Below are positions 33,270 through 40,989 of a DNA stretch of 64,000 nt, in pieces. The notes under the pieces are model-generated. The model was not told the DNA's origin. It did no database searches and saw only the letters and a program-made list of their open reading frames with translations. Position 1 is the first letter of the stretch, and every line of letters begins with the position of its first letter. The position numbers and the translations under genes were made by a program. The stretch is taken from assembly GCA_963807775.1 (NCBI GenBank), contig CAWECY010000003.1, forward strand, positions 558,001 through 622,000, in the 5' to 3' direction. Source of the stretch: Bog-473 sp963807775. GTDB lineage: Bacteria > Actinomycetota > Acidimicrobiia > Acidimicrobiales > RAAP-2.

Positions 33270-34188
33270 GGTCCAGCCATTCCTTGTACTGGTCCACCTC
33301 GCCGCGCACGGTGGCGAAGTAGGTCTGCTGGATGTCCTTGGTGATGCGGCCGGGGTGGCCGGGGCCGACCGGGCGGTCGTCGACGGCGCGGATCGGCACC
33401 ACCTCGGCCGCCGTCCCGGTCAGGAAGGCCTCGTCGGCCAGGTAGAGGTCGGTGCGGATGATGGACTCGTGGCGCACCTCGTAGCCGAGGTCGCGGGCGA
33501 TCGTCTCGACCGAGTGCTGCGTGATGCCGGCCAGCGCGCCCGAGTCGGCCGTGTGCGGCGTGATCAGCACACCGTCGCGGACGATGAACACGTTCTCGCC
33601 GGTGCACTCGCTGACGTTGCCGTCGGGCGCCAGCAGGATGGCCTCGTCGTAGCCGGCCTTGAGCGCCTCCACCTTGGCCAGGGACGAGTTGGAGTACATG
33701 CCGGTGTTCTTGGCCGCCGTCGGCACCGCGTTGGGGTCGTGGCGCCGCCAGGAGCTGACCTTGACCGACACGCCGTTGGCGATGCCCTCGTCGCCCAGGT
33801 AGGTGCCCCAGGGCCAGGCGGCGATGGAGACGTTGACCGGGCAGGGCAGCGGGTTGAGGCCCATCTCGCCGTAGCCGAGGTAGATGAGGGGCCGCAGGTA
33901 GCAGCCGTCGTGCAACTCGTTGACGCGCACGACCAGGCGCGAGGCCTCCATGATCTGCTCCACCGTGAAGGGGACGTCGATCATGAAGATCTTGGCCGAG
34001 GCGAAGAGCCGCCGGATGTGGTCGCCCAGCCGGAAGACGGCCACGCCGCGGCTCGTCGGGTAGGCCCGGATGCCCTCGAACACACCGGAGCCGTAGTGCA
34101 TGGTGTGGGTGAGCACGTGCACGGTGGCGTCGGCCCAGTCGACGAGCTCACCGTCCATCCAGATCTTCTCGGTCGAGGTGAGGGGCAT
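33259..34188 (-). CDS. ilvE: Branched-chain amino-acid aminotransferase
   Basis: PLP enzyme of fold type IV, 309 aa, making Leu, Ile and Val from their keto acids. HTMHYGSGVFEGIRAY is the N-terminal signature, YLRPLIYLGYGEMGLNP the substrate region, and AKNTGMYSNSSLAKVEALKA carries the PLP Lys, followed by CTGENVFIVRDGVLITP. The start ATG 34188 lies five bases after the leuB stop. The operon order leuB-ilvE-cimA joins late leucine/isoleucine steps with the citramalate entry step. Confidence 0.93.
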   Translation of the reverse strand: MPLTSTEKIWMDGELVDWADATVHVLTHTMHYGSGVFEGIRAYPTSRGVAVFRLGDHIRRLFASAKIFMIDVPFTVEQIMEASRLVVRVNELHDGCYLRPLIYLGYGEMGLNPLPCPVNVSIAAWPWGTYLGDEGIANGVSVKVSSWRRHDPNAVPTAAKNTGMYSNSSLAKVEALKAGYDEAILLAPDGNVSECTGENVFIVRDGVLITPHTADSGALAGITQHSVETIARDLGYEVRHESIIRTDLYLADEAFLTGTAAEVVPIRAVDDRPVGPGHPGRITKDIQQTYFATVRGEVDQYKEWLDHVD

Positions 34189-34193
34189 GGCGG

Positions 34194-35234
34194 CTACAGC
34201 CTTTCTGCGATGGCGTCGCCCACGGCGGTCGTGGACAGCTGCTGGGTGGACGTTGACATGGAATCGACCTGCGCGGCCAGGGCCTTGAGGATGCGTCCGG
34301 CCGCATCGGCCTCGCCCAGGTGCTCGAGCATGAGGGCGGCGGAGTGGATGGCCGCCAGCGGGTTGGCGATGCCCTGGCCGGCGATGTCGTGCGCGGCGCC
34401 GTGCACGGGCTCGAAGAGCGACGGGCCGGTGCGGTCCGGGTTGAGGTTGGCCGAGGCGGCGAACCCGATCCCGCCACTGACGGCGCCGGCCAGGTCGGTC
34501 AGGATGTCCCCGAAGAGGTTGTCGGTCACGATCACGTCGTAGCGCTTCGGCTGCTCCACCAGGTAGATGCAGGCGGCGTCGACGTGGTTGTAGTCCCAGG
34601 TGACGTCGGGGTACTCCGGGGCCACCTCGGTCACGGTGCGCTGCCACAGGTCGCCGGCGAAGGTGAGCACGTTGGTCTTGTGCACCAGGGTGAGGCGGTT
34701 GGCCCGCCGGCCGGCCAGCTCGAAGGCGAAGCGGACGCAGCGCTCGGCGCCCATGCGGGTGTTGACCGAGCCCTGGGTGGCCACCTCGTGTGGCGTGCCC
34801 TTGCGCAGGAAACCACCCTCGCCGGCGTAGGTGCCCTCGGTGTTCTCGCGCACGACGGCGAAGTCGGCACCTTCGGCGATGGAGCCGGGCACGCCGGTGA
34901 AAGGGCGCAGGTTGACGTAGAGGTCGAGCTCGAACCGCAGGCGCAGCAGGAGCCCCCGCTCGAGGGTGCCCGACGGGATGCTGGTGTCACCCACCGGCGG
35001 CCCGACCGCACCCAGCAGGATGGCGTCGAAGCCGCGCAGCTCGGCCAGCGTCTCGTCGGGCAGGACGGTGCCGTCGCGCAAGTAGCGGGCGGCCCCCAGG
35101 TCGAAGGGGGTGACGTCGAGCTCGACACCGGAGGCGGCGACGACCTTCAGCGCCTCGGCGCAGACCTCCGGCCCGATCCCGTCGCCGCCGATGACGGCGA
35201 CCCGATGCGACGTCCTGCCACTGCCTGTGCTCAC
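34194..35234 (-). CDS. leuB: 3-isopropylmalate dehydrogenase
   Basis: NAD-dependent oxidative decarboxylase of 346 aa used in leucine synthesis and, with citramalate, in isoleucine synthesis. GDGIGPEVCAEAL opens the protein, ILLGAVGPPVGD and ENTEGTYAGEGGF are the substrate loops, YLVEQPKRYDVIVTDNLFGD the metal-binding stretch, and FEPVHGAAHDIAGQGIANPL the NAD region. GTG 35234 follows GAGGAACGACGAGGACA. The first gene of its operon, preceded by a leader ORF and terminator hairpin (35301-35393). Confidence 0.94.
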   Translation of the reverse strand: MSTGSGRTSHRVAVIGGDGIGPEVCAEALKVVAASGVELDVTPFDLGAARYLRDGTVLPDETLAELRGFDAILLGAVGPPVGDTSIPSGTLERGLLLRLRFELDLYVNLRPFTGVPGSIAEGADFAVVRENTEGTYAGEGGFLRKGTPHEVATQGSVNTRMGAERCVRFAFELAGRRANRLTLVHKTNVLTFAGDLWQRTVTEVAPEYPDVTWDYNHVDAACIYLVEQPKRYDVIVTDNLFGDILTDLAGAVSGGIGFAASANLNPDRTGPSLFEPVHGAAHDIAGQGIANPLAAIHSAALMLEHLGEADAAGRILKALAAQVDSMSTSTQQLSTTAVGDAIAERL

Positions 35235-35300
35235 TGTCCTCGTCGTTCCTCTCGTGTGGTGTGACCGCTACGTGACGCCCGCCGGATGGTGCCCCGAAAT

Positions 35301-35356
35301 TGAAAAACCGCCCACTCTGTGGACGGTTCAAAGGCGCGCGTGGAGGGGGCGCGCCT
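35301..35356 (-). terminator. Attenuator: pause-type hairpin plus intrinsic terminator before leuB
   Basis: Read on the minus strand. The first hairpin AGGCGCGC / GCGCGCCT (35356-35349 with 35339-35332, 8 bp) starts inside the leader ORF stop codon. It is followed by AACCGTCCAC-AGA-GTGGGCGGTT (35328-35306), a 10-bp stem with one G-U pair, running into five T residues. The leuB start lies about 70 bases further on. Same layout as the element before leuA. I did not find a clear antiterminator pairing. Confidence 0.75.
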
Positions 35357-35393
35357 AATGGATAATGCCTACCGGGTGCTGGGAAGGGCGCAT
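35355..35393 (-). CDS. leuB-ilvE-cimA leader peptide, MRPSQHPVGIIH
   Basis: A 12-codon ORF (ATG at 35393, TAG at 35357-35355) ending in Val-Gly-Ile-Ile-His. The branched-chain residues match the products of the operon it precedes, in particular isoleucine via citramalate synthase. The ATG lies 9 bases after a candidate -10 (GAGACT), so the transcript would be nearly leaderless. The stop codon overlaps the first hairpin arm, so ribosome position could influence folding. Function is inferred from layout and codons. Confidence 0.68.
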   Translation of the reverse strand: MRPSQHPVGIIH

Positions 35394-35402
35394 GACCTCC
35401 CC

Positions 35403-35432
35403 AGTCTCTCGCAGGCGGACCGGTGCCGTCAA
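35403..35432 (-). promoter_or_regulatory. Candidate promoter of the leuB leader
   Basis: TTGACG (35432-35427) and GAGACT (35408-35403) with an 18-base spacer on the minus strand. The -35 is close to consensus and the -10 is weak. The predicted start is 2-3 bases before the leader ATG. The greA promoter must lie in the same 140-base divergent region. Confidence 0.55.
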
Positions 35433-35534
35433 CAGAGAGTGCGGGCCGGCCGCCGGCCCATCCCGGCCGGATTAGCCTTGTGACTCCGGCGCGGTGCCTG
35501 CCACCGGCCGTACCCGCCTCCCGAAGGACACGCC

Positions 35535-36029
35535 GTGACCAACGCTTCCGCCCGCCACACCGAGACGACCAAGCTGACGCAGGCCACCTACGACCGGCTG
35601 GTGGCGGAACTCGAGGACCTGACGACCCGGGGCCGGGTCGAGATCGCCCAGCAGATCGAGGCGGCGCGTGCATTGGGCGACCTCTCCGAGAACGGCGACT
35701 ACCACGCCGCCAAGGACGCCCAGGGGAAGATGGAGTCGCGCGTCCGCCAGCTGCAGGCCATGCTGAAGGAAGTCGAGATCGTCGACACCAGCTCCGACGA
35801 CGGGTCCGTGGCGCTCGGCAGCACGGTGACCCTCCGCTACGACGGCGACGAGGACGAGACCCAGGCCTTCTTCGTGGGCTCCATCGAGGAGCGCCAGGGT
35901 GACCTGCCCGTGATCTCGCCCACCTCCCCGCTGGGGCAGGTCCTGGTCGGGCGGGCCGCCGGCGAAGCCGTCGAGTACCAGGCGCCGGGCGGCACGCTCA
36001 AGGTCCACATCGTCGACGTCACCCGCTGA
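35535..36029 (+). CDS. greA: Transcription elongation factor GreA
   Basis: Rescues backtracked RNA polymerase by stimulating transcript cleavage. The 164 aa length is typical. The N-terminal coiled coil has LTQATYDRLVAELEDLTTRG and the acidic tip LGDLSENGDYHAAKDAQ. The C-terminal FKBP-like domain has SPTSPLGQVLVGRAAGEAVE. GTG 35535 follows GAAGGACACGCC. Its stop shares a base with the leuC start (TGATG), so greA, leuC and leuD are probably read as one operon. Confidence 0.95.
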   Translation: MTNASARHTETTKLTQATYDRLVAELEDLTTRGRVEIAQQIEAARALGDLSENGDYHAAKDAQGKMESRVRQLQAMLKEVEIVDTSSDDGSVALGSTVTLRYDGDEDETQAFFVGSIEERQGDLPVISPTSPLGQVLVGRAAGEAVEYQAPGGTLKVHIVDVTR

Positions 36030-37432
36030 TGGCGCCGCGCACGCTCAGCGAGAAGATCTGGGAGGCCCACGTCGTCCACGCGGCGGAGGGTGAGCCCGAC
36101 CTCCTCTTCATCGACCTGCACCTGGTGCACGAGGTCACGTCGCCCCAGGCCTTCGACGGGCTGCGCCTGGCCGGGCGCACCGTGCGCCGGCCCGGCCTGA
36201 CCGTCGCCACGGCCGACCACAACGTGCCCACGACGGACATCGACAAGCCGGTGGCCGACCCCGTCTCGGCCAAGCAGCTGAAGGTGCTGAACGACAACAC
36301 GAGGGAGTTCGGCATCACCTGCTTTCCGATGGGCGACGCCAACCAGGGCATCGTCCACATCATCGGGCCGGAGCAGGGCTGGACGCAGCCGGGCATGACC
36401 ATCGTGTGCGGCGACAGCCACACCTCGACGCACGGCGCCTTCGGGTCGCTGGCCTTCGGCATCGGCACGAGCGAGGTCGAGCACGTGCTGGCCACACAGA
36501 CGCTGCCGCAGGTGCGGCCCAAGACGATGGCCGTCACCGTGGAAGGCGAGTTGGCGCCCGGGGTGACGGCCAAGGACGTGGCGCTGACCGTCATCGGCAC
36601 CATCGGCACCGGGGGCGGCATCGGGCACGTGATCGAGTACCGCGGCTCGGCCATCCGGGGCCTCTCCATGGAGGGCCGCATGACGCTGTGCAACATGTCG
36701 ATAGAGGGCGGGGCGCGAGCCGGCCTGGTGGCGCCCGACGAGACCACGTTCGAGTACGTGCGCGGGAAGGACCACGCGCCGACGGGCCAGGCCTGGGACG
36801 ACGCCGTGGCCTACTGGCGCAGCCTGGCCACCGACGACGGGGCCACCTTCGACAAGGAGGTCGTGATCGACGCCGCGGGCATCACGCCGCACGTCACCTG
36901 GGGCACCAACCCGGCCCAGGTGGTACCGATCGACGGGTCGGTGCCCGACCCGGCCGCCATGGACGACCCGGGCGACCGCGAGGCGGCGGCGCGGGCGCTG
37001 GCCTACATGGGGCTCGAAGCGGGCACACCGATGCGCCAGATCGCCGTCGACACGGTGTTCCTGGGCAGCTGCACCAACTCGCGGATCGAGGACTTCCGCG
37101 CCGCCGCCGCCGTGCTCTCGGGCCGGACCGTGCGGCCCGGGCTGCGGGCGCTGGCCGTGCCGGGCTCGCACCGGGTGAAGCACCAGGCCGAGGAGGAGGG
37201 CCTCGACAAGGTGTTCACGGCCGCCGGGTTCGAATGGCGCGAGCCAGGCTGCTCCATGTGCCTGGCCATGAACCCGGACAAGCTGGCCGTGGGCGAGCGC
37301 TGCGCGTCGACCTCGAACCGCAACTTCGAGGGCCGCCAGGGCCGGGGCGGGCGCACCCACCTCGTCTCCCCCGCCGTGGCCGCCGCCACCGCCGTGGCGG
37401 GCACCTTCGCCACCCCCGAGGACCTGGACTGA
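36029..37432 (+). CDS. leuC: 3-isopropylmalate dehydratase large subunit
   Basis: Iron-sulfur isomerase subunit of 467 aa acting with LeuD in leucine synthesis and on citramalate for isoleucine. ATADHNVPTTD, MTIVCGDSHTSTHGAFGSLA and GIGTSEVEHVLATQ are the aconitase-family signatures. The cluster ligands are in VFLGSCTNSRIEDFR and in EPGCSMCLAMNPD. One-base overlaps with both greA and leuD (TGATG each time) indicate translational coupling. Confidence 0.96.
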   Translation: MAPRTLSEKIWEAHVVHAAEGEPDLLFIDLHLVHEVTSPQAFDGLRLAGRTVRRPGLTVATADHNVPTTDIDKPVADPVSAKQLKVLNDNTREFGITCFPMGDANQGIVHIIGPEQGWTQPGMTIVCGDSHTSTHGAFGSLAFGIGTSEVEHVLATQTLPQVRPKTMAVTVEGELAPGVTAKDVALTVIGTIGTGGGIGHVIEYRGSAIRGLSMEGRMTLCNMSIEGGARAGLVAPDETTFEYVRGKDHAPTGQAWDDAVAYWRSLATDDGATFDKEVVIDAAGITPHVTWGTNPAQVVPIDGSVPDPAAMDDPGDREAAARALAYMGLEAGTPMRQIAVDTVFLGSCTNSRIEDFRAAAAVLSGRTVRPGLRALAVPGSHRVKHQAEEEGLDKVFTAAGFEWREPGCSMCLAMNPDKLAVGERCASTSNRNFEGRQGRGGRTHLVSPAVAAATAVAGTFATPEDLD

Positions 37433-38022
37433 TGCGCCCCGTCGTGGTCGTGACCGGACGCGCCGTGCCCCTCGACCGCACGGATGTCGACACCGACCAG
37501 ATCATCCCGTCGGACTGGCTCAAGCGGGTGGAGCGCACCGGCTTCGGCGCCGGGCTGTTCTCGGAGTGGCGCGACGACCGCGACTTCGTGCTGAACAACG
37601 CCGAGTTCGTCGGGGCCACCATCCTGGTGGCCGGGCACAACTTCGGCACCGGCTCTTCCCGTGAACACGCCGTCTGGGCGCTGATGGACTACGGCTTCGA
37701 GGCGGTGGTCTCCTCGCGCTTCGCCGACATCTTCCGCAACAACTGCACCAAGCAAGGGCTGTTGCCGGTGCAGGTCACCGAGGAGCTCGACCGGGCGCTG
37801 CTCGACGCCGTGGCGGCGGACCCGGCGCTCGAGATCACCATCGACGTCGCCCGCGGCACGATCGAGGCGCCGGCCGCCGGTCTGGCCGGCACCTTCCCCC
37901 TCGACGAATTCACCCGCGAGCGCCTGCTCAACGGGTGGGACGACATCGGCCTGTCGCTGCGCTACGAGGACGACATCACGGCCTACGAGCGCCGGCGCCC
38001 CGCCTTCCTGCCCTCGGCGTGA
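37432..38022 (+). CDS. leuD: 3-isopropylmalate dehydratase small subunit
   Basis: The 196 aa swivel-domain subunit of isopropylmalate isomerase. LDRTDVDTDQIIPSDWLK is the N-terminal signature, VAGHNFGTGSSREHAVWAL the substrate loop, and SSRFADIFRNNCTKQGLLPV the conserved core. Starts within the leuC stop. Complete and of normal length. Confidence 0.95.
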   Translation: MRPVVVVTGRAVPLDRTDVDTDQIIPSDWLKRVERTGFGAGLFSEWRDDRDFVLNNAEFVGATILVAGHNFGTGSSREHAVWALMDYGFEAVVSSRFADIFRNNCTKQGLLPVQVTEELDRALLDAVAADPALEITIDVARGTIEAPAAGLAGTFPLDEFTRERLLNGWDDIGLSLRYEDDITAYERRRPAFLPSA

Positions 38023-38029
38023 CCGTGCC

Positions 38030-38914
38030 ATGGTGACCTTCCGTCCCATGACGGAGGCCGACGTGCCGGGCGCGGTGGCCGCGTTCGACAGCGGATTGCT
38101 GGCCATGCTGGCGCGCCACGGCCTGCCGACGACGGGCAGCTCCATTCAGGACGAGCGGCGCCGGATCAACCGCACCCACCATTTCCTGGGCACCGACCCG
38201 GAGGGCTCGTGGGTGGCCGAGGACGACGACGGCGCGGTCGTCGGGATGTCGCAGTCCTTCGTGCGCGAGGACTACTGGATGCTCTCGCAGCTCGGCACGG
38301 TGCCGGGTCGCCAGGGCCACGGCGTGGGACGGCAGCTGTTGAGCCTGGCGTTGTCGCACGGAGATTCGCACAGCCCCGGGACCATCCAGTGCTCACGCGA
38401 CCCCAAGGCCATGGCGTTGTACACGAGCTTCGGCTTCGTCCTGCACCCGGTGGTGGCGGCGTGGGGCGTGCTGCGACCGGGCGCGGTGGAACGGCCGGCC
38501 GAGGTCGTGCGCTTGGAGCCGGACCAGGTGACCGAGCGCGACCTCGACACCGTGACCGCCATCGACCGCAAGGTGCGCGGGTCGGCCCGCACGGTCGACG
38601 TGGTCGCCATGCTCACCCAGCCCGGGACCCGTCTCTTGCTGCACGACGACCAGGGCTATGCCGTGGCGGCGGACGACCGCGTGATCACGCTCGGCGCCCG
38701 CAACGAGGACTCGGCCTGCCTCGTGCTGCGGGCGGCGCTGGCCGAGGTGCCGACCGGAGAGACGGTGGAGGTCAACTGGCTCACGGCGGCCCAGCAGTGG
38801 GCCATCCGCGTCGTCGTCCAGGCCGGGATCGAGCTGCAGCCCTACGGGCCCGTCATGGTGCGCGGCATGGACGGGCCCCCGATGCCCTACATCCCGAGCG
38901 GGGGGTACGGGTAG
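38030..38914 (+). CDS. GNAT-family N-acetyltransferase, two-domain
   Basis: A 294 aa protein. The N-terminal half is a GNAT domain (MVTFRPMTEADVPGAVAAFD, LSQLGTVPGRQGHGVGRQLL as the acetyl-CoA loop, YTSFGFVLHPVVAAWG). The C-terminal half (RVITLGARNEDSACLVLRAA, VEVNWLTAAQQWAIRVVVQA) looks like a second, degenerate GNAT-like domain. It begins 7 bases after leuD and may be read through from that operon. Substrate unknown. Confidence 0.8.
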   Translation: MVTFRPMTEADVPGAVAAFDSGLLAMLARHGLPTTGSSIQDERRRINRTHHFLGTDPEGSWVAEDDDGAVVGMSQSFVREDYWMLSQLGTVPGRQGHGVGRQLLSLALSHGDSHSPGTIQCSRDPKAMALYTSFGFVLHPVVAAWGVLRPGAVERPAEVVRLEPDQVTERDLDTVTAIDRKVRGSARTVDVVAMLTQPGTRLLLHDDQGYAVAADDRVITLGARNEDSACLVLRAALAEVPTGETVEVNWLTAAQQWAIRVVVQAGIELQPYGPVMVRGMDGPPMPYIPSGGYG

Positions 38915-38969
38915 CCCAAAGGGCCGGGCTACGCCTCCCGACCGGGCCGCCCTGCAGCCGGGCGGCGAA

Positions 38970-39077
38970 CTGTTGCCGGCGAAGTTCGCGGGCGGCCCAT
39001 TGCGGTACAACGTCCTCGTTGGTCAGTCGCGAGGTCTCTCCACTAAAAGGGCATTTGGCCCGCTTCTTCTTGCTCAC
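38970..39077 (-). pseudogene. Remnant of an HNH-endonuclease-like gene
   Basis: From GTG 39077 the frame reads MSKKKRAKCPFSGETSRLTN then EDVVPQWAARELRR. This matches the start pattern of HNH-type proteins (C-x-x-C, LT-x-E-H-VVPQW), with the second Cys replaced by Ser and the His by Asp. The similarity fades after about 35 residues, where the frame runs into the 3' end of the acetyltransferase on the other strand. It is probably a truncated relic in a region next to an IS element. Confidence 0.45.
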
Positions 39078-39096
39078 GACGTACCCTTGGAGGGAG

Positions 39097-39243
39097 ATGC
39101 CGAAGAAGAACGGCGACGAGCCGACACAAGAGACTCAGCCCGCCAAGGGCGAACCAGCGGAAATACCGATCCCGACGCGGGAAGAGGTCTTTCGTGACCT
39201 GGGCAAGGCTGCCAAGCCACGGAGGTCCCCCGAGAAGGACTGA
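39097..39243 (+). CDS. Small hypothetical protein (48 aa)
   Basis: Not recognised. ATG 39097 follows TGGAGGGAG. The protein is hydrophilic, with an N-terminal MPKKNGDEPTQETQPAKGEP and a C-terminal EIPIPTREEVFRDLGKAAKP. It lies beside the HNH remnant and the IS1595 transposase and may belong to that accessory insertion. Confidence 0.5.
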   Translation: MPKKNGDEPTQETQPAKGEPAEIPIPTREEVFRDLGKAAKPRRSPEKD

Positions 39244-39244
39244 A

Positions 39245-39430
39245 TCAGGCCTGCGGTGGACGTACCCATCGCCGGTCGAGGTAGCGGGAGAGAACGACCA
39301 TCGCTGCGACGGCCACGATCACTGTGAGGCCGATGACGATCAGCATCGGATGGTATTTGGGAAGCGTGGCAGACCGCGGTTGCGACTTCGCGCTGATCTG
39401 GTGCAGCAGGAGAGCGGTGGCGGCGATCAT
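39245..39430 (-). CDS. Small membrane protein (61 aa)
   Basis: Not recognised. A single strongly hydrophobic helix (MLIVIGLTVIVAVAAMVVLS) ends in the basic RYLDRRWVRPPQA, so it is probably membrane-anchored. It follows the transposase stop by six bases on the same strand and converges on the 48 aa gene with one base between stops. It may be a passenger of the IS or a native gene interrupted nearby. Confidence 0.4.
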   Translation of the reverse strand: MIAATALLLHQISAKSQPRSATLPKYHPMLIVIGLTVIVAVAAMVVLSRYLDRRWVRPPQA

Positions 39431-39436
39431 CGACGC

Positions 39437-40450
39437 CTAAGCAGTCGTCCCCGGGAAGGCGGAGCGGATCGCCAGCTTGAAGAACATCGCGCGTCCGTCG
39501 TTGCGGTGGTTGAACCGCCACACGTACTCGTTCAGGTAGCCCTGAAAGTGCTGGGGCGAGACCGAGTGGTGCACGCCGATGATCCCACGCTTCACCTGGG
39601 ACCAGAACGAGTCGATCGTCTGTGTGTGCACATTCCCGCTCACGAAGACGCGGATGTGGTGGTTCACCGTTTCGTGCTGCTGAGGCTGCGTCCCGTAGGC
39701 GTGAGCAGCGTCGGTGTAGACGGTGGCCTGCGGCGACACCAGCGTGTGCACGTGGCCCGTGAGGGTTTCCTTCTGCCTGCTCGGGATGACATAGGCCGCG
39801 ACCCGGCCGCCGCGCTCGACGGCACCGAACACCTGCGACTTGGTTTCGGCCGCCCACTTGTGGGGCAGCGAACGGCGCACGGCCGAGGCCAGCGGTCCCG
39901 CCGACTCGGCTTCTTTCGCCCGACGCGCACGGTCCGAGTTGCGAGGCTTGCCGCCCACGTGGGTCTCGTCCATCTCGACCACGCCGTTCAACTGCTCGGT
40001 CTCAGTCTCGGGAGCGTCGTGGCCCATGAGCTGCTCGCGGATCAGCCGGAAAATGCGCCAGGCCGTCTTGTAGGTGACGCCCAGCTCTCGCTCAAGTTGC
40101 TTGGCAGAGATGCCACAACGAGTGCTTGTCATGAGGTACATGGCGTAGAACCACAGGTGCAGGCCCGTGGAGGACTTGTGAAAGATGGTGCCCGCTGTCG
40201 GGTGCACGTGAAGGCCACAGGCCGTGCAGGTCCAGTCCTGGCGCCGCTGCTTGGCCGTATAGCGGCGGAACTGGCGAATCTCGCCACAGCGCTCACAGTG
40301 GGCCTCGTCGTTGCCCAGGTTGTAGCGCTGGTCCCAGAGCCAGACCAGGCAAGCCTCATCGTCGGGGAAGTCGGCCAGGAAGTCGACCAGCATGTACTCG
40401 GACGCCGAGGTCAGAGCGTGCCGGAGGTTCTTCTGGTTGCCAGGTGCCAC
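39437..40450 (-). CDS. IS1595-family (ISXO2-like) transposase
   Basis: A 337 aa transposase. The N-terminal zinc ribbon has CERCG and WTCTACG. A helix-turn-helix-like KQLERELGVTYKTAWRIFRL follows, then the catalytic domain with VVEMDETHVGG, TVYTDAAHAYG and HTQTIDSFWSQVKRGIIGVH, the acidic/His residues of the family. It is intact. I could not locate the terminal inverted repeats, so only the gene is reported. GTG 40450 coincides with the predicted transcription start. Confidence 0.9.
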   Translation of the reverse strand: MAPGNQKNLRHALTSASEYMLVDFLADFPDDEACLVWLWDQRYNLGNDEAHCERCGEIRQFRRYTAKQRRQDWTCTACGLHVHPTAGTIFHKSSTGLHLWFYAMYLMTSTRCGISAKQLERELGVTYKTAWRIFRLIREQLMGHDAPETETEQLNGVVEMDETHVGGKPRNSDRARRAKEAESAGPLASAVRRSLPHKWAAETKSQVFGAVERGGRVAAYVIPSRQKETLTGHVHTLVSPQATVYTDAAHAYGTQPQQHETVNHHIRVFVSGNVHTQTIDSFWSQVKRGIIGVHHSVSPQHFQGYLNEYVWRFNHRNDGRAMFFKLAIRSAFPGTTA

Positions 40451-40456
40451 AAGTCA

Positions 40457-40485
40457 AGTATGACACGCTGGGCTTATACAGTCAA
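40457..40485 (-). promoter_or_regulatory. Promoter of the IS1595 transposase
   Basis: TTGACT (40485-40480) and CATACT (40462-40457) with a 17-base spacer on the minus strand. Six bases separate the -10 from the transposase GTG, so the messenger is predicted to start at the initiation codon (leaderless). Confidence 0.6.
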
Positions 40486-40551
40486 GGGATACTACCCGTA
40501 ATGACTCACGGATGCGTGGCCGTCAGGAGGCCGGCGGGATCAAGCGGCTGG

Positions 40552-40989
40552 CTACCCCTCGTACCAGCGGTATTTGGTCCAGCCGGCCATGGGCCGTGCC
40601 CCCATGCGCTGGTAGAAGTCGATGGCCGGGGCGTTCCACTCCAGGACCTCCCACTCCAGGCGGCCCTCGGTCTGTTGACGCAGGTAGGTGAGCAGCGCGG
40701 CGGCGTGGCCCTGACGGCGGTGCTCGGGGCGCACGAAGATGTCCTCGAGCCAGATGCCCGTCTGGCCCAGGAAGGTCGAGAAGGTCCGGTACCACAGGGC
40801 GTGCCCGGCCAGGGCCCCGCCGCCGACGTCGATCACAGAGTCGAAGACGATGGCGCCGGGGCCGAACAGGGAGCGCGCCAGGTCGTCCTCGGTGAGGAGC
40901 ACCTGGTCGGCCAGGTGCTCGTACTCCGCCAGCTCCCGGATCATGGCCACCAGCTCCGGGACGTCCGCCTCGACCGCCGGCCGGATCAC
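40552..40989 (-). CDS. GNAT-family N-acetyltransferase (diamine acetyltransferase-like)
   Basis: 145 aa. IRPAVEADVPELVAMIRELA opens the fold, LEDIFVRPEHRRQGHAAALL is the acetyl-CoA motif, and ALWYRTFSTFLGQTGIWLED plus NAPAIDFYQRMGARPM match the spermidine/diamine acetyltransferase pattern. GTG 40989 overlaps the leuA stop (GTGA), so it is probably co-expressed with leuA. Substrate is inferred from pattern only. Confidence 0.83.
   Translation of the reverse strand: MIRPAVEADVPELVAMIRELAEYEHLADQVLLTEDDLARSLFGPGAIVFDSVIDVGGGALAGHALWYRTFSTFLGQTGIWLEDIFVRPEHRRQGHAAALLTYLRQQTEGRLEWEVLEWNAPAIDFYQRMGARPMAGWTKYRWYEG

Noticed and set aside
40487..40500. Third copy of the 100 bp element, from CTACCCGT near the transposase promoter
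   Set aside because: Only eight bases match and none of the other blocks is present.
39240..40540. Full IS1595 element boundaries
   Set aside because: No matching terminal inverted repeats or target duplication could be identified around the transposase, so only the gene is reported.
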